The position numbers and the translations under genes are program-made. The notes under the pieces are model-generated. The model did not search any database and was not told the DNA's origin. It saw nothing but the letters and a program-made list of their open reading frames with translations. A DNA stretch of 64,000 nucleotides from Herbinix sp. (GTDB taxonomy: Bacteria; Bacillota; Clostridia; Lachnospirales; Lachnospiraceae): positions 154,277 to 218,276 of the forward strand of contig JARBTJ010000004.1 in NCBI GenBank assembly GCA_029240245.1. The letters are read 5' to 3'. Shown here piece after piece: positions 17,610 through 27,215 of this stretch (position 1 is its first letter; every line of letters begins with the position of its first letter).

Positions 17610-19013
17610 TTATTCTTCCTCATAGGAAACAGCGTTCCAGGCTTCCGTATTCACTATAATATCATACTCCGAGGTCCATTGAGAATAAAGCTTAGCAAAC
17701 ATTTCATCACGGCGTCCCTCAATTATTTTCTCTTTTACCTGCGTCGTAGCATCAACATTAAAATCAGTTACACAGTACAGAATATGCCAGCCGTAATCCG
17801 TAGAAATAATATCGCTGACCTCATCCGTCTTTAAATTTAATGCTGCCTGTTCAAAGGCCGGGCTGTAATTTTCCGGTCCCGTCCCCCGACCAAAGGTGTA
17901 TTCGATGACTGCTGCCTGTGAATTAGCCTCCGCCAGTTCATAAAAATCATCTGTTTCTTTTGCCTGCACTAATAGAGATTTCGCCTTATCAGAGGCTTCT
18001 TCCTTATCCTCAACGGCAAACGCAACCATATTTCCCTCTTCATCAAAGCTTGTCCCATAAATCAAAATATCCAAAACCGTAATCTGCTTTGCATCAAGGT
18101 CAGAGACATTGGTATCCACATTAATCGTCTTCGTTTCAAAAACTTTATTTGCCAGAAGGTTATCCGAGTAAACCTGCTCCAAAAGCTCCTCAGTGACAAG
18201 ATATTTATTAATATCCTGACTTGTTAGTCCTTCATAATGCTCTTTTGCATAGGTTTTTGCTTCCGCAGTTTCTTCCTCTGTAAGAGTAATACCTTCTTCA
18301 GCGGCCTTATTGCGGATTATCTTTAATTCCGTAATCTGCTTAATTACCTCTTCTTTAATCAGACTGCCAAAGGTATTGCCATCACCCAAAATGTCAACCT
18401 CCCAGATATTATTACCATACCCTGATTCATAATTTTCCTGGGCAGATTTTAAATATACCATTGCCTCATTATAATAAACTCTGCTGTTACCGATGAGTGC
18501 TATTAATTCGCCGGAACTGACATCCTTAACTGCCGCATTATCTTCACCCTCAGCCCCTAGTTCATAGAAGGATAGTGCCGTAATGCTATTCGTATCGATA
18601 TTATAGGTAACATACAGTTCCTCTGTATTATTATGGTAGGAATAAGTGATCGAATCTGCGGAATTAATTGTTTTTGATTTCTCACTTCCGAAAATAGGTA
18701 TCAGCTTTTCCTCCGCTTCTGCAAGGTTCATATGAATACCCACACCAAATACGGTATAGTCTCCTGCATTATCAAGTAGTGTAACCGCTGTCACTTCCTT
18801 ATCGGGTGCCATCGCTTGTACCACACCCTCCATTACAAAGACACCGTTACTCTGTTCATTTAACTTAAGCCCTGTTTTCTTTTGAAAGGAGGAAACAGAT
18901 CTTCCCATATAATTTGTTAGTTCAAATCTTTCCACACCGGCTCTGCATCCCGCAAGAAGCAGTATCATAAGCAGTACCGGGAGCAGTATTTTCATTTTCC
19001 TATTTGTTTTCAT
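17610..19013 (-). CDS. Lipoprotein peptidyl-prolyl isomerase, PrsA/SurA-like
   Basis: A 467-residue extracellular lipoprotein foldase. A signal peptide with lipobox LLLAGC ends near residue 23. The middle is helical (SurA-N-like chaperone region about 180-300). A parvulin rotamase domain follows: QITVLDILIYGTSFDEEG, the repeat SDKAKSLLVQAKETDDFYEL, then FGRGTGPENYSPAFEQAALNL and DIISTDYGWHILYCV. It catalyses proline isomerisation and assists folding of secreted proteins. GAAGGGG precedes the ATG. It follows mfd by 90 bases on the same strand, a neighbourhood common in Clostridia. Confidence 0.88.
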   Translation of the reverse strand: MKTNRKMKILLPVLLMILLLAGCRAGVERFELTNYMGRSVSSFQKKTGLKLNEQSNGVFVMEGVVQAMAPDKEVTAVTLLDNAGDYTVFGVGIHMNLAEAEEKLIPIFGSEKSKTINSADSITYSYHNNTEELYVTYNIDTNSITALSFYELGAEGEDNAAVKDVSSGELIALIGNSRVYYNEAMVYLKSAQENYESGYGNNIWEVDILGDGNTFGSLIKEEVIKQITELKIIRNKAAEEGITLTEEETAEAKTYAKEHYEGLTSQDINKYLVTEELLEQVYSDNLLANKVFETKTINVDTNVSDLDAKQITVLDILIYGTSFDEEGNMVAFAVEDKEEASDKAKSLLVQAKETDDFYELAEANSQAAVIEYTFGRGTGPENYSPAFEQAALNLKTDEVSDIISTDYGWHILYCVTDFNVDATTQVKEKIIEGRRDEMFAKLYSQWTSEYDIIVNTEAWNAVSYEEE

Positions 19014-19103
19014 TCTTGTTCCCCTTCGCTATAACTTACTGCATATTCCCAATTTAAGTTTATTTTAGATAGATAGCCATTCCTTGTCAATGGTTTTCCG
19101 GAT

Positions 19104-22100
19104 TTATTCCTGAATCAGCTGTTTAAAATCCTCCAACAGCTTCTTTAAACTATCAAAAATAGTAATGGTATCCGTTTTCCCCTTGGTATTCGCAGGAAGC
19201 TTATATATGAAATACGGATTTGCCTGTGTCATAAGCTTTAAGTTGTTCTGATGCTTTTTTAGGAGCTCCGGTAGTCTTTCCACCGCCAGCTTTGCCTTTG
19301 GATACATTGCAAGCTTTACTTCACTCTCTTTATGAACCAGACCTGCAACATAAACACTGTGGCAAATGGATTTGATTAGCGCAATATTAAGCAGGTTATT
19401 CACAGCCCCCGGAAGGTCCCCGAACCTGTCCATCAGTTCCTCCTGCATGTCCATAAGCTCTTCTTCATTTTCGATTTCAGCGATACGTTTATAGATATCC
19501 AGTTTTTGAATCTCGTTCTTTATATAAGTTGCAGGTATATAGGCATCCATGTCCATATCCACCGTAGTCTCAAAGGCATCCTCCTCCGAGAGTTCACCTT
19601 TCATGGATTTTACGGCTTCATTGAGCATCTTGCAGTAAAGGTCATAACCTACCGCCTCCATATGCCCGCTTTGCTCTGCCCCGAGCAAATTTCCGGCACC
19701 CCGGATTTCCAGATCCCTCATGGCAATTTTAAAGCCGGAACCTAATTCCGTGAATTCCTTAATCGCATGAAGCCTTTTTTCTGCAATCTCCTTAAGCATC
19801 TTATCTCTGCGATACATCAAAAATGCGTATGCAGTACGGTTGGAGCGTCCGACACGCCCGCGCAGCTGATAGAGCTGGGATAAGCCCAACCGATCGGCAT
19901 CATCGATAATCATTGTATTTACATTGGAGATGTCAAGACCTGTCTCAATAATGGTCGTTGAGACTAGAACATCAATCTCTCCGCTGATAAAATCGAACAT
20001 GATTTTTTCCAGAGTCCGTTCGTTCATCTGTCCATGGGCAAACGCAACATTTGCCTCCGGAACAAGCTGAGCCACTAAATTTGCAACCTCATCGATACCA
20101 TTGACACGATTATATACATAGTAAACCTGGCCGCCACGGGCTAATTCCCTGCTGATGGCCTCTCTGATAATTTCATCATTGTGTTCTAAAACATAGGTCT
20201 GTATCGGCAGACGGTCCACTGGAGGTTCATCAAGGACACTCATATCTCTGATTCCCACCAGACTCATGTGGAGCGTTCTTGGAATCGGGGTAGCTGTTAA
20301 AGTGAGAACATCCACATCCCGTTTTAACTGCTTTACCTTTTCTTTATGTCCGACACCAAAACGTTGTTCCTCATCCACAATCAAAAGCCCCAGGTTTTTA
20401 AATTTTACATCAGAGGAAAGAACGCGATGCGTACCTACGATAATATCCAGGCTGCCTTTTTTCAGTCTTTCCAGCGTCTTTTTCTGCTCAGCGGCACTGC
20501 GAAAACGGGATAACACATCCACACTCACAGGAAAATCCTTCATGCGCTGTACTAAGGTGTTATAATGCTGCTGTGCCAAAATGGTTGTAGGTACTAAGAC
20601 AACTACCTGCTTTCCGTCCGATACCGCCTTAAAGGCTGCCCGAATCGCAATTTCCGTCTTACCATAACCCACATCCCCACAGATTAAGCGGTCCATGATT
20701 CGTTTACTTTCCATATCCCGCTTCGTTGCCTCAATCGCCGTCAGCTGGTCATCCGTCTCCTCATAAGGAAATGCTTCTTCAAATTCCTTTTGCCATACCG
20801 TATCCGGACCAAACTGGAAGCCCTGCTTTTCCTGTCTCTGTGCATACAGTTCCACTAAATCCTTTGCAATCTCCTTAACAGCGCCTTTCACCCTGGCCTT
20901 TGTATTCTTCCACTCTATGGAATTTAATTTATTAAGCTTCGGCTTTCGCCCCTCGGAACCCGAATATTTTTGTATCACATCAAGACCTGTTGCAAGAATA
21001 TACAACACGCCTCCGCCACCGTATTCAATTTTGATATAATCCTTGGTTATCTTATCGACCTCAATTTTTTCAATGCCTTTATAGATACCAAGACCATGGT
21101 TTTCATGTACCACATAATCACCGGGAGAGAGCTCCGTAAAGGTCTGAATCTTCTTCCCTTCATAACTGGATTTCTTTCGCTTTTTCTTCTTTTCTGTGCC
21201 GAAAATGTCACTTTCCGAAATAATAACCAGTTTAATTAAAGGATATTCAAAGCCCCTTCTTAAATTTCCGTAAGCCACCATGATTTCGCCACTCTGTAAA
21301 ACACGGTCCATATCGTCACTGTAAAAGGCGCTTAAGTTAAATTCCCGCAGATCTTCACTTAAACGCATTGCCCTCGTTCTGGAACCGGACAGTAAGATGA
21401 CACGGTATTTGTTCTTTTTCCAGCGCTCTAAATCCTTCACAAGAACTTCAAAATTATTATGATAGGAGGCAACTGTCTGGACTGTAAAATCATACTTTCT
21501 CTTCGGGCTGAAAATAGTATTCTTAACTTCCATTGTACTAATAAGGACTGAGTTTTTTCTGGACAATATACTCATAACCTCTTTATATCCATAGATTACG
21601 TCCATCTGTCCCGGAAGAATATATCCCTTCTCAATTCTTCCAATCATGCCTTCACGAAATTCTGTCTCTACCGCTTCTCCTTTTTCCGAAAGCCTGCCCG
21701 GCTCGTCTAAGAAAAACAGCGTATCCTCCTGACCAAAATAATCAAAGAAGCTGACGGTATGCTCATAAAAATAATTAATATAGCTCTCTAGTGCCATGGA
21801 GCCCTGAAAGGCTTCTAAATTCTCCTTGAATTCCGCGATAATCTTATGAATTCTTGCTGCTTCCTCAGTCTTAAATTTATCCCTCAGACTCTTGACATAT
21901 TGCTTTTCTTCTTCCTCTATTTTACGAATACCTGATAACATCCGGTTTTCATCCGGAATAATTTCAGCTGCCGGATAGATAATCAGCTGTTCCACCTGCT
22001 CGATCGAACGTTGACTGCTGACATCAAAGGTCCGGATAGAATCAATTTCATCTCCCCATAATTCAATGCGGTATGGAGTTTCCTCCGTTAATGGGAATAT

Positions 22101-22637
22101 GTCAATGATTCCTCCCCTGACTGCAAAGTCGCCTGGGTTTTCTACCTGTGCCTGTCTTTCATAACCCAGATGTACTAAGGAAGCAGAAAATTCCTGCAGC
22201 TTAATTATGGAATCCGACTTAATCATAATCACACGGTCCATCATAATTTGAAGCGGCAGGAGCCGGTCCATACCACCGTCCAGTGTTATAATAATTGTCG
22301 TAGCCTTCTTCTCAATAATGCGGCGCATAACCCTCAGACGATCCCTTACAATTGCATTTCCATGGATATCTGCGCTATAAAATATAATATCCTTTGCAGG
22401 ATAGATATACACGTCTTTGTCATATAAGCGGAAATCTTCATAGATTTCCTTTGCTTTTAAATCATTATAGGTAACAATAATTTTAAAGAGGAAATCCTCG
22501 CCGAGACCGTATGCCAGATGGCATTTCTGGGAATCAATACAGCCGGTAACTTGTACCGGCAGGGTTTTTGCTATGATGTTTTCCCTGATATCATTAAATT
22601 CCTTTAACTCCTTCAAGGGCGCCGTAAAGGTTTTCAA
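19104..22637 (-). CDS. mfd: Transcription-repair coupling factor Mfd
   Basis: An 1177-residue DNA translocase that removes stalled RNA polymerase and recruits UvrA. UvrB-like N-terminal modules come first. The RNA-polymerase interaction domain is around residues 500-560 (GDYVVHENHGLGIYKGIE). The RecG-like motor follows: Walker A GDVGYGKTEIAIRAAF near 655, LLIVDEEQRFGVGHKE, TATPIPRTLHMSLVG, TTIIETGLDI and LYQLRGRVGRS. The C-terminal TRCF domain ends the protein. The start codon is TTG at 22637, with AGGAGG 7 bases upstream; no ATG fits better. Confidence 0.97.
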   Translation of the reverse strand: MKTFTAPLKELKEFNDIRENIIAKTLPVQVTGCIDSQKCHLAYGLGEDFLFKIIVTYNDLKAKEIYEDFRLYDKDVYIYPAKDIIFYSADIHGNAIVRDRLRVMRRIIEKKATTIIITLDGGMDRLLPLQIMMDRVIMIKSDSIIKLQEFSASLVHLGYERQAQVENPGDFAVRGGIIDIFPLTEETPYRIELWGDEIDSIRTFDVSSQRSIEQVEQLIIYPAAEIIPDENRMLSGIRKIEEEEKQYVKSLRDKFKTEEAARIHKIIAEFKENLEAFQGSMALESYINYFYEHTVSFFDYFGQEDTLFFLDEPGRLSEKGEAVETEFREGMIGRIEKGYILPGQMDVIYGYKEVMSILSRKNSVLISTMEVKNTIFSPKRKYDFTVQTVASYHNNFEVLVKDLERWKKNKYRVILLSGSRTRAMRLSEDLREFNLSAFYSDDMDRVLQSGEIMVAYGNLRRGFEYPLIKLVIISESDIFGTEKKKKRKKSSYEGKKIQTFTELSPGDYVVHENHGLGIYKGIEKIEVDKITKDYIKIEYGGGGVLYILATGLDVIQKYSGSEGRKPKLNKLNSIEWKNTKARVKGAVKEIAKDLVELYAQRQEKQGFQFGPDTVWQKEFEEAFPYEETDDQLTAIEATKRDMESKRIMDRLICGDVGYGKTEIAIRAAFKAVSDGKQVVVLVPTTILAQQHYNTLVQRMKDFPVSVDVLSRFRSAAEQKKTLERLKKGSLDIIVGTHRVLSSDVKFKNLGLLIVDEEQRFGVGHKEKVKQLKRDVDVLTLTATPIPRTLHMSLVGIRDMSVLDEPPVDRLPIQTYVLEHNDEIIREAISRELARGGQVYYVYNRVNGIDEVANLVAQLVPEANVAFAHGQMNERTLEKIMFDFISGEIDVLVSTTIIETGLDISNVNTMIIDDADRLGLSQLYQLRGRVGRSNRTAYAFLMYRRDKMLKEIAEKRLHAIKEFTELGSGFKIAMRDLEIRGAGNLLGAEQSGHMEAVGYDLYCKMLNEAVKSMKGELSEEDAFETTVDMDMDAYIPATYIKNEIQKLDIYKRIAEIENEEELMDMQEELMDRFGDLPGAVNNLLNIALIKSICHSVYVAGLVHKESEVKLAMYPKAKLAVERLPELLKKHQNNLKLMTQANPYFIYKLPANTKGKTDTITIFDSLKKLLEDFKQLIQE

Positions 22638-22767
22638 GTTGGTTCCTCCTGTTTGAAAACTGTTTTTGTAAGTCTATGTTCCTGTTTTTCATGAGGTCCA
22701 TTAAATATATTACTCATTTATAATATAATAACCTCTGTCATTGTTTATATTAAATAGCTATGAGATA

Positions 22768-23334
22768 TTATTTTTTCTTATTAAAGAAATTCATAGCTGC
22801 CTCCATACCGGAAGTAATGATTGTTCGGCAGGCATCCGAGGTATCCTTTAAGGCTGTTCTTATCATTTCCTGTTCCTCTTTTTTAAATCTCGACAGTACA
22901 TAATCAGCCAAGTCAAAGTCCTCCGGCTTGCCGCCGACTCCAACTTTGATTCTCGGAAAGTCCTGTGTCCCAAGATGTTGTATGATACTTTTTACTCCAT
23001 TATGTCCGCCGGCACTTCCTTTTGTCCGAAGTCTAAGCTGTCCTACCTCTAAACTAATGTCATCATAAATCACAATGACATCCTCCGGTGTTACTTTATA
23101 AAAGTCCATCATTTCCCGGACACTTTCACCGCTTAAATTCATATAGGTCAGCGGCTGGGCAAGTAATACCTTTTCACCCTCGATGTATCCCTTTCCGCAG
23201 AGTGCCTTATGGCTTTTTATATTTAGGGGAATCCGGTAATCATCCGATATTCTGGTAATGGCATCCCATCCCACATTATGTCTGGTTGCCTGATATTTAT
23301 CCGTTGGGTTCCCAAGTCCTACGATTATATACAT
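22768..23334 (-). CDS. pth: Peptidyl-tRNA hydrolase
   Basis: A 188-residue enzyme that frees tRNA from peptidyl-tRNA dropped by ribosomes. MYIIVGLGNPTDKYQATRHNVGW holds the conserved Asn and the catalytic His near residue 19. PLTYMNLSGESV, IYDDISLEVGQLRLR and GSAGGHNGVKSI complete the family pattern. It lies upstream of mfd on the same strand with a 130-base gap, a usual arrangement in Firmicutes. Confidence 0.97.
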   Translation of the reverse strand: MYIIVGLGNPTDKYQATRHNVGWDAITRISDDYRIPLNIKSHKALCGKGYIEGEKVLLAQPLTYMNLSGESVREMMDFYKVTPEDVIVIYDDISLEVGQLRLRTKGSAGGHNGVKSIIQHLGTQDFPRIKVGVGGKPEDFDLADYVLSRFKKEEQEMIRTALKDTSDACRTIITSGMEAAMNFFNKKK

Positions 23335-23552
23335 TTTAACTAACCTTTCTTCTCATCTATTCGCTCTTCCATTGACTTACGGATAGGAACGATTTGTGCT
23401 GCAGCTGTTCTATATAATTGTCTGTAATCAAATGGCATTTATTCTTAAGGTTATATTCATATACTCTAAATCCTTCTTGGTATACGAAAGTAAATACATG
23501 CGATATTATTATAATCCTTCTTCCAAGTCGTGGCAACAGTAAAATTCCACAC

Positions 23553-23578
23553 AAAAAAGGCAGCCCCAATGCTGCCCC
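23553..23578 (-). terminator. Terminator of spoVG
   Basis: On the minus strand GGCAGC (23578-23573) and GCTGCC (23564-23559) form a hairpin followed by a run of six T, 26 bases past the spoVG stop. Confidence 0.82.
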
Positions 23579-23604
23579 CTTTGTCTCTGATACTTCTTCT
23601 CCTA

Positions 23605-23886
23605 TTACTCTTCGCTCTCGGTATCCGATTCCAAAGCTGCAATTTCGTACTTTTCCAGGATGATTTTTTGAATCTTATCCCTAGTTTCCGAATTTATGGG
23701 ATGAGCAATATCTCTGTATTCTCCATCCCCTGCTTTTCTACTCGGCATTGCGATGAACAAACCTTTGTCGCCCTCAATAACCTTGATATCATGTACTACA
23801 AATTCGTTATCAATAGTAATTGAAACAACTGCTTTCATCTTGCCTTCTTTGCTCACCTTACGTACTCGCACATCGGTAATTTGCAT
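23605..23886 (-). CDS. spoVG: Septation / regulatory RNA-binding protein SpoVG
   Basis: A 93-residue SpoVG protein. [20 protein letters not shown], the central [20 protein letters not shown] and [15 protein letters not shown] are diagnostic. In Bacillus it affects septation during sporulation, and family members bind nucleic acid and modulate many genes. AGAAGGGGGA lies about 8 bases before the start. A sigma-H-like promoter lies about 130-155 bases upstream, as in Bacillus subtilis. This and the sigma-K-like site at 42806 support a spore-former. Confidence 0.96.
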   Translation of the reverse strand: MQITDVRVRKVSKEGKMKAVVSITIDNEFVVHDIKVIEGDKGLFIAMPSRKAGDGEYRDIAHPINSETRDKIQKIILEKYEIAALESDTESEE

Positions 23887-24017
23887 GGCATTATCCCCCT
23901 TCTGTCATATTTATCGTTAGTTGTGTTTAGTAAATTATCTGCTAATTTACTTGATAAAATAAAAAGTTGTATTGAACGTTTAACTCCTGCTAACAATTTT
24001 ACTTTTCCCCGTAACAA

Positions 24018-24042
24018 ATTCAAAAAATGACCGTCTATTCCT
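24018..24042 (-). promoter_or_regulatory. Sigma-H-like promoter of spoVG
   Basis: On the minus strand AGGAAT (24042-24037), 15 bases, GAAT (24021-24018). The elements and spacing match the known B. subtilis spoVG sigma-H promoter as I recall it. The rest of the 495-base gap between spoVG and murC is very AT-rich, with no gene visible. Confidence 0.6.
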
Positions 24043-24301
24043 AGTAAAAGCTACTATTTTGAGTCCGTTGGACCTATTATACCATATTTATTCCAAAATG
24101 TGAATTATTTTTATGAAAAAAACGGTAATATTTACAACATTTTTGCTATTTATATAAACTTTTTTATATTTTATGCACGAAACTTTATTTTCTAATTATT
24201 TTTCATAGTATACTAGCAACCTAAACTCCTAAAAAGAATATAATGCTATAAAAATATTATAATTTCCATAAATGTGTCAATACTCAGGATGTAATTTAAT
24301 A

Positions 24302-24329
24302 TTGTATTTTAATTGAAAAAGGATATAAT
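24302..24329 (+). promoter_or_regulatory. Probable sigma-A promoter of murC
   Basis: TTGTAT (24302-24307), 16 bases, TATAAT (24324-24329), about 52 bases before the start codon. Confidence 0.55.
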
Positions 24330-24381
24330 ATCAGTTAGTAAAAGGTCAACACGATAAAAATTTAAGAATAGGAAGTGTAAC

Positions 24382-25785
24382 ATGTATAAAATAGAGTTCG
24401 ACAAGCCTTGCCGGATACATTTTATAGGCATCGGCGGTATCAGCATGAGTGGTTTTGCAGAATATTTACATAGTATCGGCTTTCAGGTAAGCGGCTCAGA
24501 TAAATGCCAAAGCAAGATTACCGACCACCTCATAAACCTCGGTATTGAAGTTTTCTATGGACAAAGACCCTCTAATATTACTCCGGATATTAAGATTATA
24601 GTTTATACGGCAGCCGTTCATGCGGACAACGAGGAATTTGTAGCGGCAAAGGAAGCGAATCTTCCCTGTCTTAACCGTGCTGAATTGATCGGACAGCTAA
24701 TGCTTAATTATAAGAATGCTGTAGCAATATCGGGAACCCACGGAAAAACGACTACCACTTCTATGCTTTCGGTGATTTTTATGAAGGGTGAACAAGATCC
24801 TACTATTTCGGTTGGTGGAATTTTGGATGCAATCGGAGGCAACTTCCGAATTGGAAAATCAGAAAATTTTATAACAGAAGCCTGTGAATATACGAATTCT
24901 TTTTTGGAATTCAATCCAACACGCAGTATTATCTTAAACATTGATGAAGACCATTTGGATTACTTTAAGGATCTGGCTGATATCAGAAATTCCTTCCATC
25001 TCTTTGCCAAACGGCTTCCGAAGGACGGTCAGTTGTTTATTAATGGTGAGATAGACAAGTATGAGGAAATCACCGGCGACTTAGAATGTGAGGTATTTAC
25101 TTACGGCATTATCGATCCGGCTTTCAATAAAAATGTGAAAACCTATGATTTTGCTGCCGATCATATCAATTTTGACGGCAAGAGTACCAGCAGTTTTGAT
25201 TTTTATTATAAAGGTCAGTTTATCGATCATATTATATTAAATGTAATTGGTGTTCATAATATTTCGAATTCCCTTCCAGCCATTGGTCTATCCCTGCAGG
25301 CAGGAATTCCGATCGACAGAATTAAGGATGCACTTATGACATTTAAAGGGCCTGAACGACGCTTTGAGTACAAAGGAAGTATTGGCGGTGTTGTCATAAT
25401 CGACGATTATGCCCACCATCCGACAGAAATCACAGCAACTTTAACTGCCGCAAAATATTACCCTCACGAAACATTATGGTGCGTATTTCAACCGCATACC
25501 TATTCCAGAACGAAGCAGCATTTAAAAGCTTTTGCAGAATCCTTATCCCTTGCGGATAAAATTGTCCTTGCAGATATTTATGCTTCCAGGGAAGACGATC
25601 CCGGAGATATTCATACGAAAGATTTAGTAAGGGAATTGGAAGAATTAGGTAAGGAAGTGTACTATTTTCCGTGTTTTGATGAGATCGAAAATTTTTTATT
25701 ACAAAATTGTATGAACGGTGACTTGTTGATAACTATGGGGGCCGGAGACATAGTAATCGTAGGAGAATCGCTGTTAGGGATGTAG
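24382..25785 (+). CDS. murC: UDP-N-acetylmuramate--L-alanine ligase
   Basis: A 467-residue cytoplasmic Mur ligase that adds L-Ala to UDP-MurNAc, the first amino acid of the peptidoglycan stem. The N-terminal nucleotide fold HFIGIGGISMSGFAEYL, the ATP P-loop SGTHGKTTTTSML near 118-130, the middle-domain EACEYTNSFLEF and ILNIDEDHLDYF, and the C-terminal IIDDYAHHPTEITATL and FQPHTYSRTK are all present. AGGAAG lies 8 bases upstream. A hairpin with DnaA boxes begins right after the stop. Confidence 0.97.
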   Translation: MYKIEFDKPCRIHFIGIGGISMSGFAEYLHSIGFQVSGSDKCQSKITDHLINLGIEVFYGQRPSNITPDIKIIVYTAAVHADNEEFVAAKEANLPCLNRAELIGQLMLNYKNAVAISGTHGKTTTTSMLSVIFMKGEQDPTISVGGILDAIGGNFRIGKSENFITEACEYTNSFLEFNPTRSIILNIDEDHLDYFKDLADIRNSFHLFAKRLPKDGQLFINGEIDKYEEITGDLECEVFTYGIIDPAFNKNVKTYDFAADHINFDGKSTSSFDFYYKGQFIDHIILNVIGVHNISNSLPAIGLSLQAGIPIDRIKDALMTFKGPERRFEYKGSIGGVVIIDDYAHHPTEITATLTAAKYYPHETLWCVFQPHTYSRTKQHLKAFAESLSLADKIVLADIYASREDDPGDIHTKDLVRELEELGKEVYYFPCFDEIENFLLQNCMNGDLLITMGAGDIVIVGESLLGM

Positions 25786-25978
25786 TTATCCACATTATCC
25801 ACAGTATTATCAACATTTTATGTTAATAATGCTGTGGATTGTTTATTCCCCAAAATCTTTTCTACAAAGATAGATTTTTTATTCACAATCTTATTGATTT
25901 CACTTATTCTTCTGCTAATATTACATATATTTACATTATTTTACCTTTACCTCATCCACGTTATCCACAGTATCCACA
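25786..25978. promoter_or_regulatory. DnaA-box cluster between murC and dnaD
   Basis: Perfect TTATCCACA 9-mers occur at 25786-25794, 25795-25803 and 25961-25969. Near matches abut the third, TCATCCACG at 25952-25960 and GTATCCACA at 25970-25978, and a reverse near match TGTGGATTG occurs at 25833-25841. An AT-rich stretch separates the two groups. DnaA should bind here; whether to regulate dnaD-dnaC, to titrate DnaA or for another purpose is not visible. A dnaD promoter with extended -10 TGCTATAAT lies at 26035-26043. Confidence 0.8.
25797..25839 (+). terminator. Hairpin after murC, overlapping DnaA boxes
   Basis: Nearly complementary 20-base arms (25797-25816 and 25820-25839, beginning ATCCACAG and ending CTGTGGAT) enclose a 3-base loop. 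TTGTTTATT follows, so it probably ends murC transcription; DnaA-box sequence lies in both arms. Confidence 0.65.
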
Positions 25979-26084
25979 ATGCAGGAATCCTCTAAAGTGC
26001 CATAAAATAGGCTATTTCCAGATAGTTTTAACTGTGCTATAATGTTGCATGGCATAAGAATAGCATTTAGGGGGATCAGTTTAA

Positions 26085-27200
26085 ATGGAAAAGATATCAC
26101 TATACGCAGAAGGTATTTCTGACGTAACAATCATCCCAAATATATTTATCGATGATTTTATGCCATCGGCAAACGGTGCATACGTAAAGGTATATCTGTA
26201 TTTATTGCGTCTGCTGACACAAAATAATCCGGATATAACAATTTCCGCGATTGCAGACCGTTTAGATAATACGGAAAAAGACATCGTACGTGCCTTAAGT
26301 TACTGGGAAAAGCTTAATCTACTGGCATTAACACGTAATGAACAAAAGGAAATCACCGCCATTCAACTGGTGGATATAAATAAAATGGGCAAACAGACGC
26401 TTTCGTCGGCCTTAAAAAAAGAATCCGGTAATGATACGGAAGTTCCGGATATGGATTCCGAGCTTGATGAAATTGCAGTCAGTATACATACCGATAATAA
26501 ACCTGCGCAGAGGCAAAGCTATTCTGCAGAAAAGATTGCCCAGTTGACCAACAATGATGAGATCAAATGGGCCCTGCATATTGTAGAAATATACTTAGAC
26601 CGGCCATTAAAGCCGATGGATCTCCAGTTGATTCTGTATTTGTACGAGGAGCTGCATTTTTCAGCCGAACTGATTATGTATCTTTATGAATACTGCGTGT
26701 CCAAGAACAAGAAGAATACCTCCTACATAGAAGCGGTAGCCTTAACCTGGGCTGAGGAAGGCATCGATACAGAGGCAAAGGCAAAAGAAGCCACCGCGTC
26801 CTACAGCGAACATTTTAATGCAGTAAATAAGGCTTTCGGGCTGAACAGAGCGCCCGGACAGATTGAACGCCAATATATTAAAAAATGGGTGGAAGTCTTT
26901 GGTTTCGCCGATGAAATACTGACAGAGGCCTGCAACCGTACCATTTTGCGAACACAAAAGCCTGATTTTAAATATACGGATAAGATTCTGGAGACCTGGT
27001 TTAAAAAGGGTGCTAAAAGTTTGACGGATATCGCAAGGCTTGATGCTGAATTCAGTAAGGGCAACCGTCCGGCTGATACTCCGAAAACCAACGTACCGGC
27101 AAAACCCTCGACGAACAAATTTAATCAATATCCACAGAGGACATATACCGCAAAGGATTATGCTGAAATAGAGCGGAAGCTTTTAAATAAGGGATTATAA
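26085..27200 (+). CDS. dnaD: DnaD-family replication initiation protein
   Basis: A 371-residue primosomal protein. The N-terminal winged-helix part (residues about 15-95, IPNIFIDDFMPSANGAYVKV) is the DnaD oligomerisation domain. Two DnaD/DnaB-II modules follow: about 155-235 (LTNNDEIKWALHIVEIYLDR ... YIEAVALTWAEEGI) and about 245-310 (FGLNRAPGQIERQYIKKWVE ... DKILETWFKKG). A Thr/Pro/Lys-rich linker precedes the tail. With the downstream helicase loader it loads replicative helicase at oriC or at stalled forks. GGGGG lies about 10 bases upstream, and the gene is 15 bases from dnaC. Confidence 0.92.
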   Translation: MEKISLYAEGISDVTIIPNIFIDDFMPSANGAYVKVYLYLLRLLTQNNPDITISAIADRLDNTEKDIVRALSYWEKLNLLALTRNEQKEITAIQLVDINKMGKQTLSSALKKESGNDTEVPDMDSELDEIAVSIHTDNKPAQRQSYSAEKIAQLTNNDEIKWALHIVEIYLDRPLKPMDLQLILYLYEELHFSAELIMYLYEYCVSKNKKNTSYIEAVALTWAEEGIDTEAKAKEATASYSEHFNAVNKAFGLNRAPGQIERQYIKKWVEVFGFADEILTEACNRTILRTQKPDFKYTDKILETWFKKGAKSLTDIARLDAEFSKGNRPADTPKTNVPAKPSTNKFNQYPQRTYTAKDYAEIERKLLNKGL

Positions 27201-27215
27201 AGGAGCGTTTACGAA

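Noticed and set aside
23357..23569. Minus-strand 70-codon frame between pth and spoVG
   Set aside because: It overlaps the spoVG terminator, lacks a ribosome site and has no recognisable features.
25786..25978. Chromosomal origin oriC
   Set aside because: The boxes are suggestive, but dnaA, dnaN, rnpA or rpmH are not adjacent and the neighbours are murC and dnaD. Regulation or titration is more likely without GC-skew evidence.
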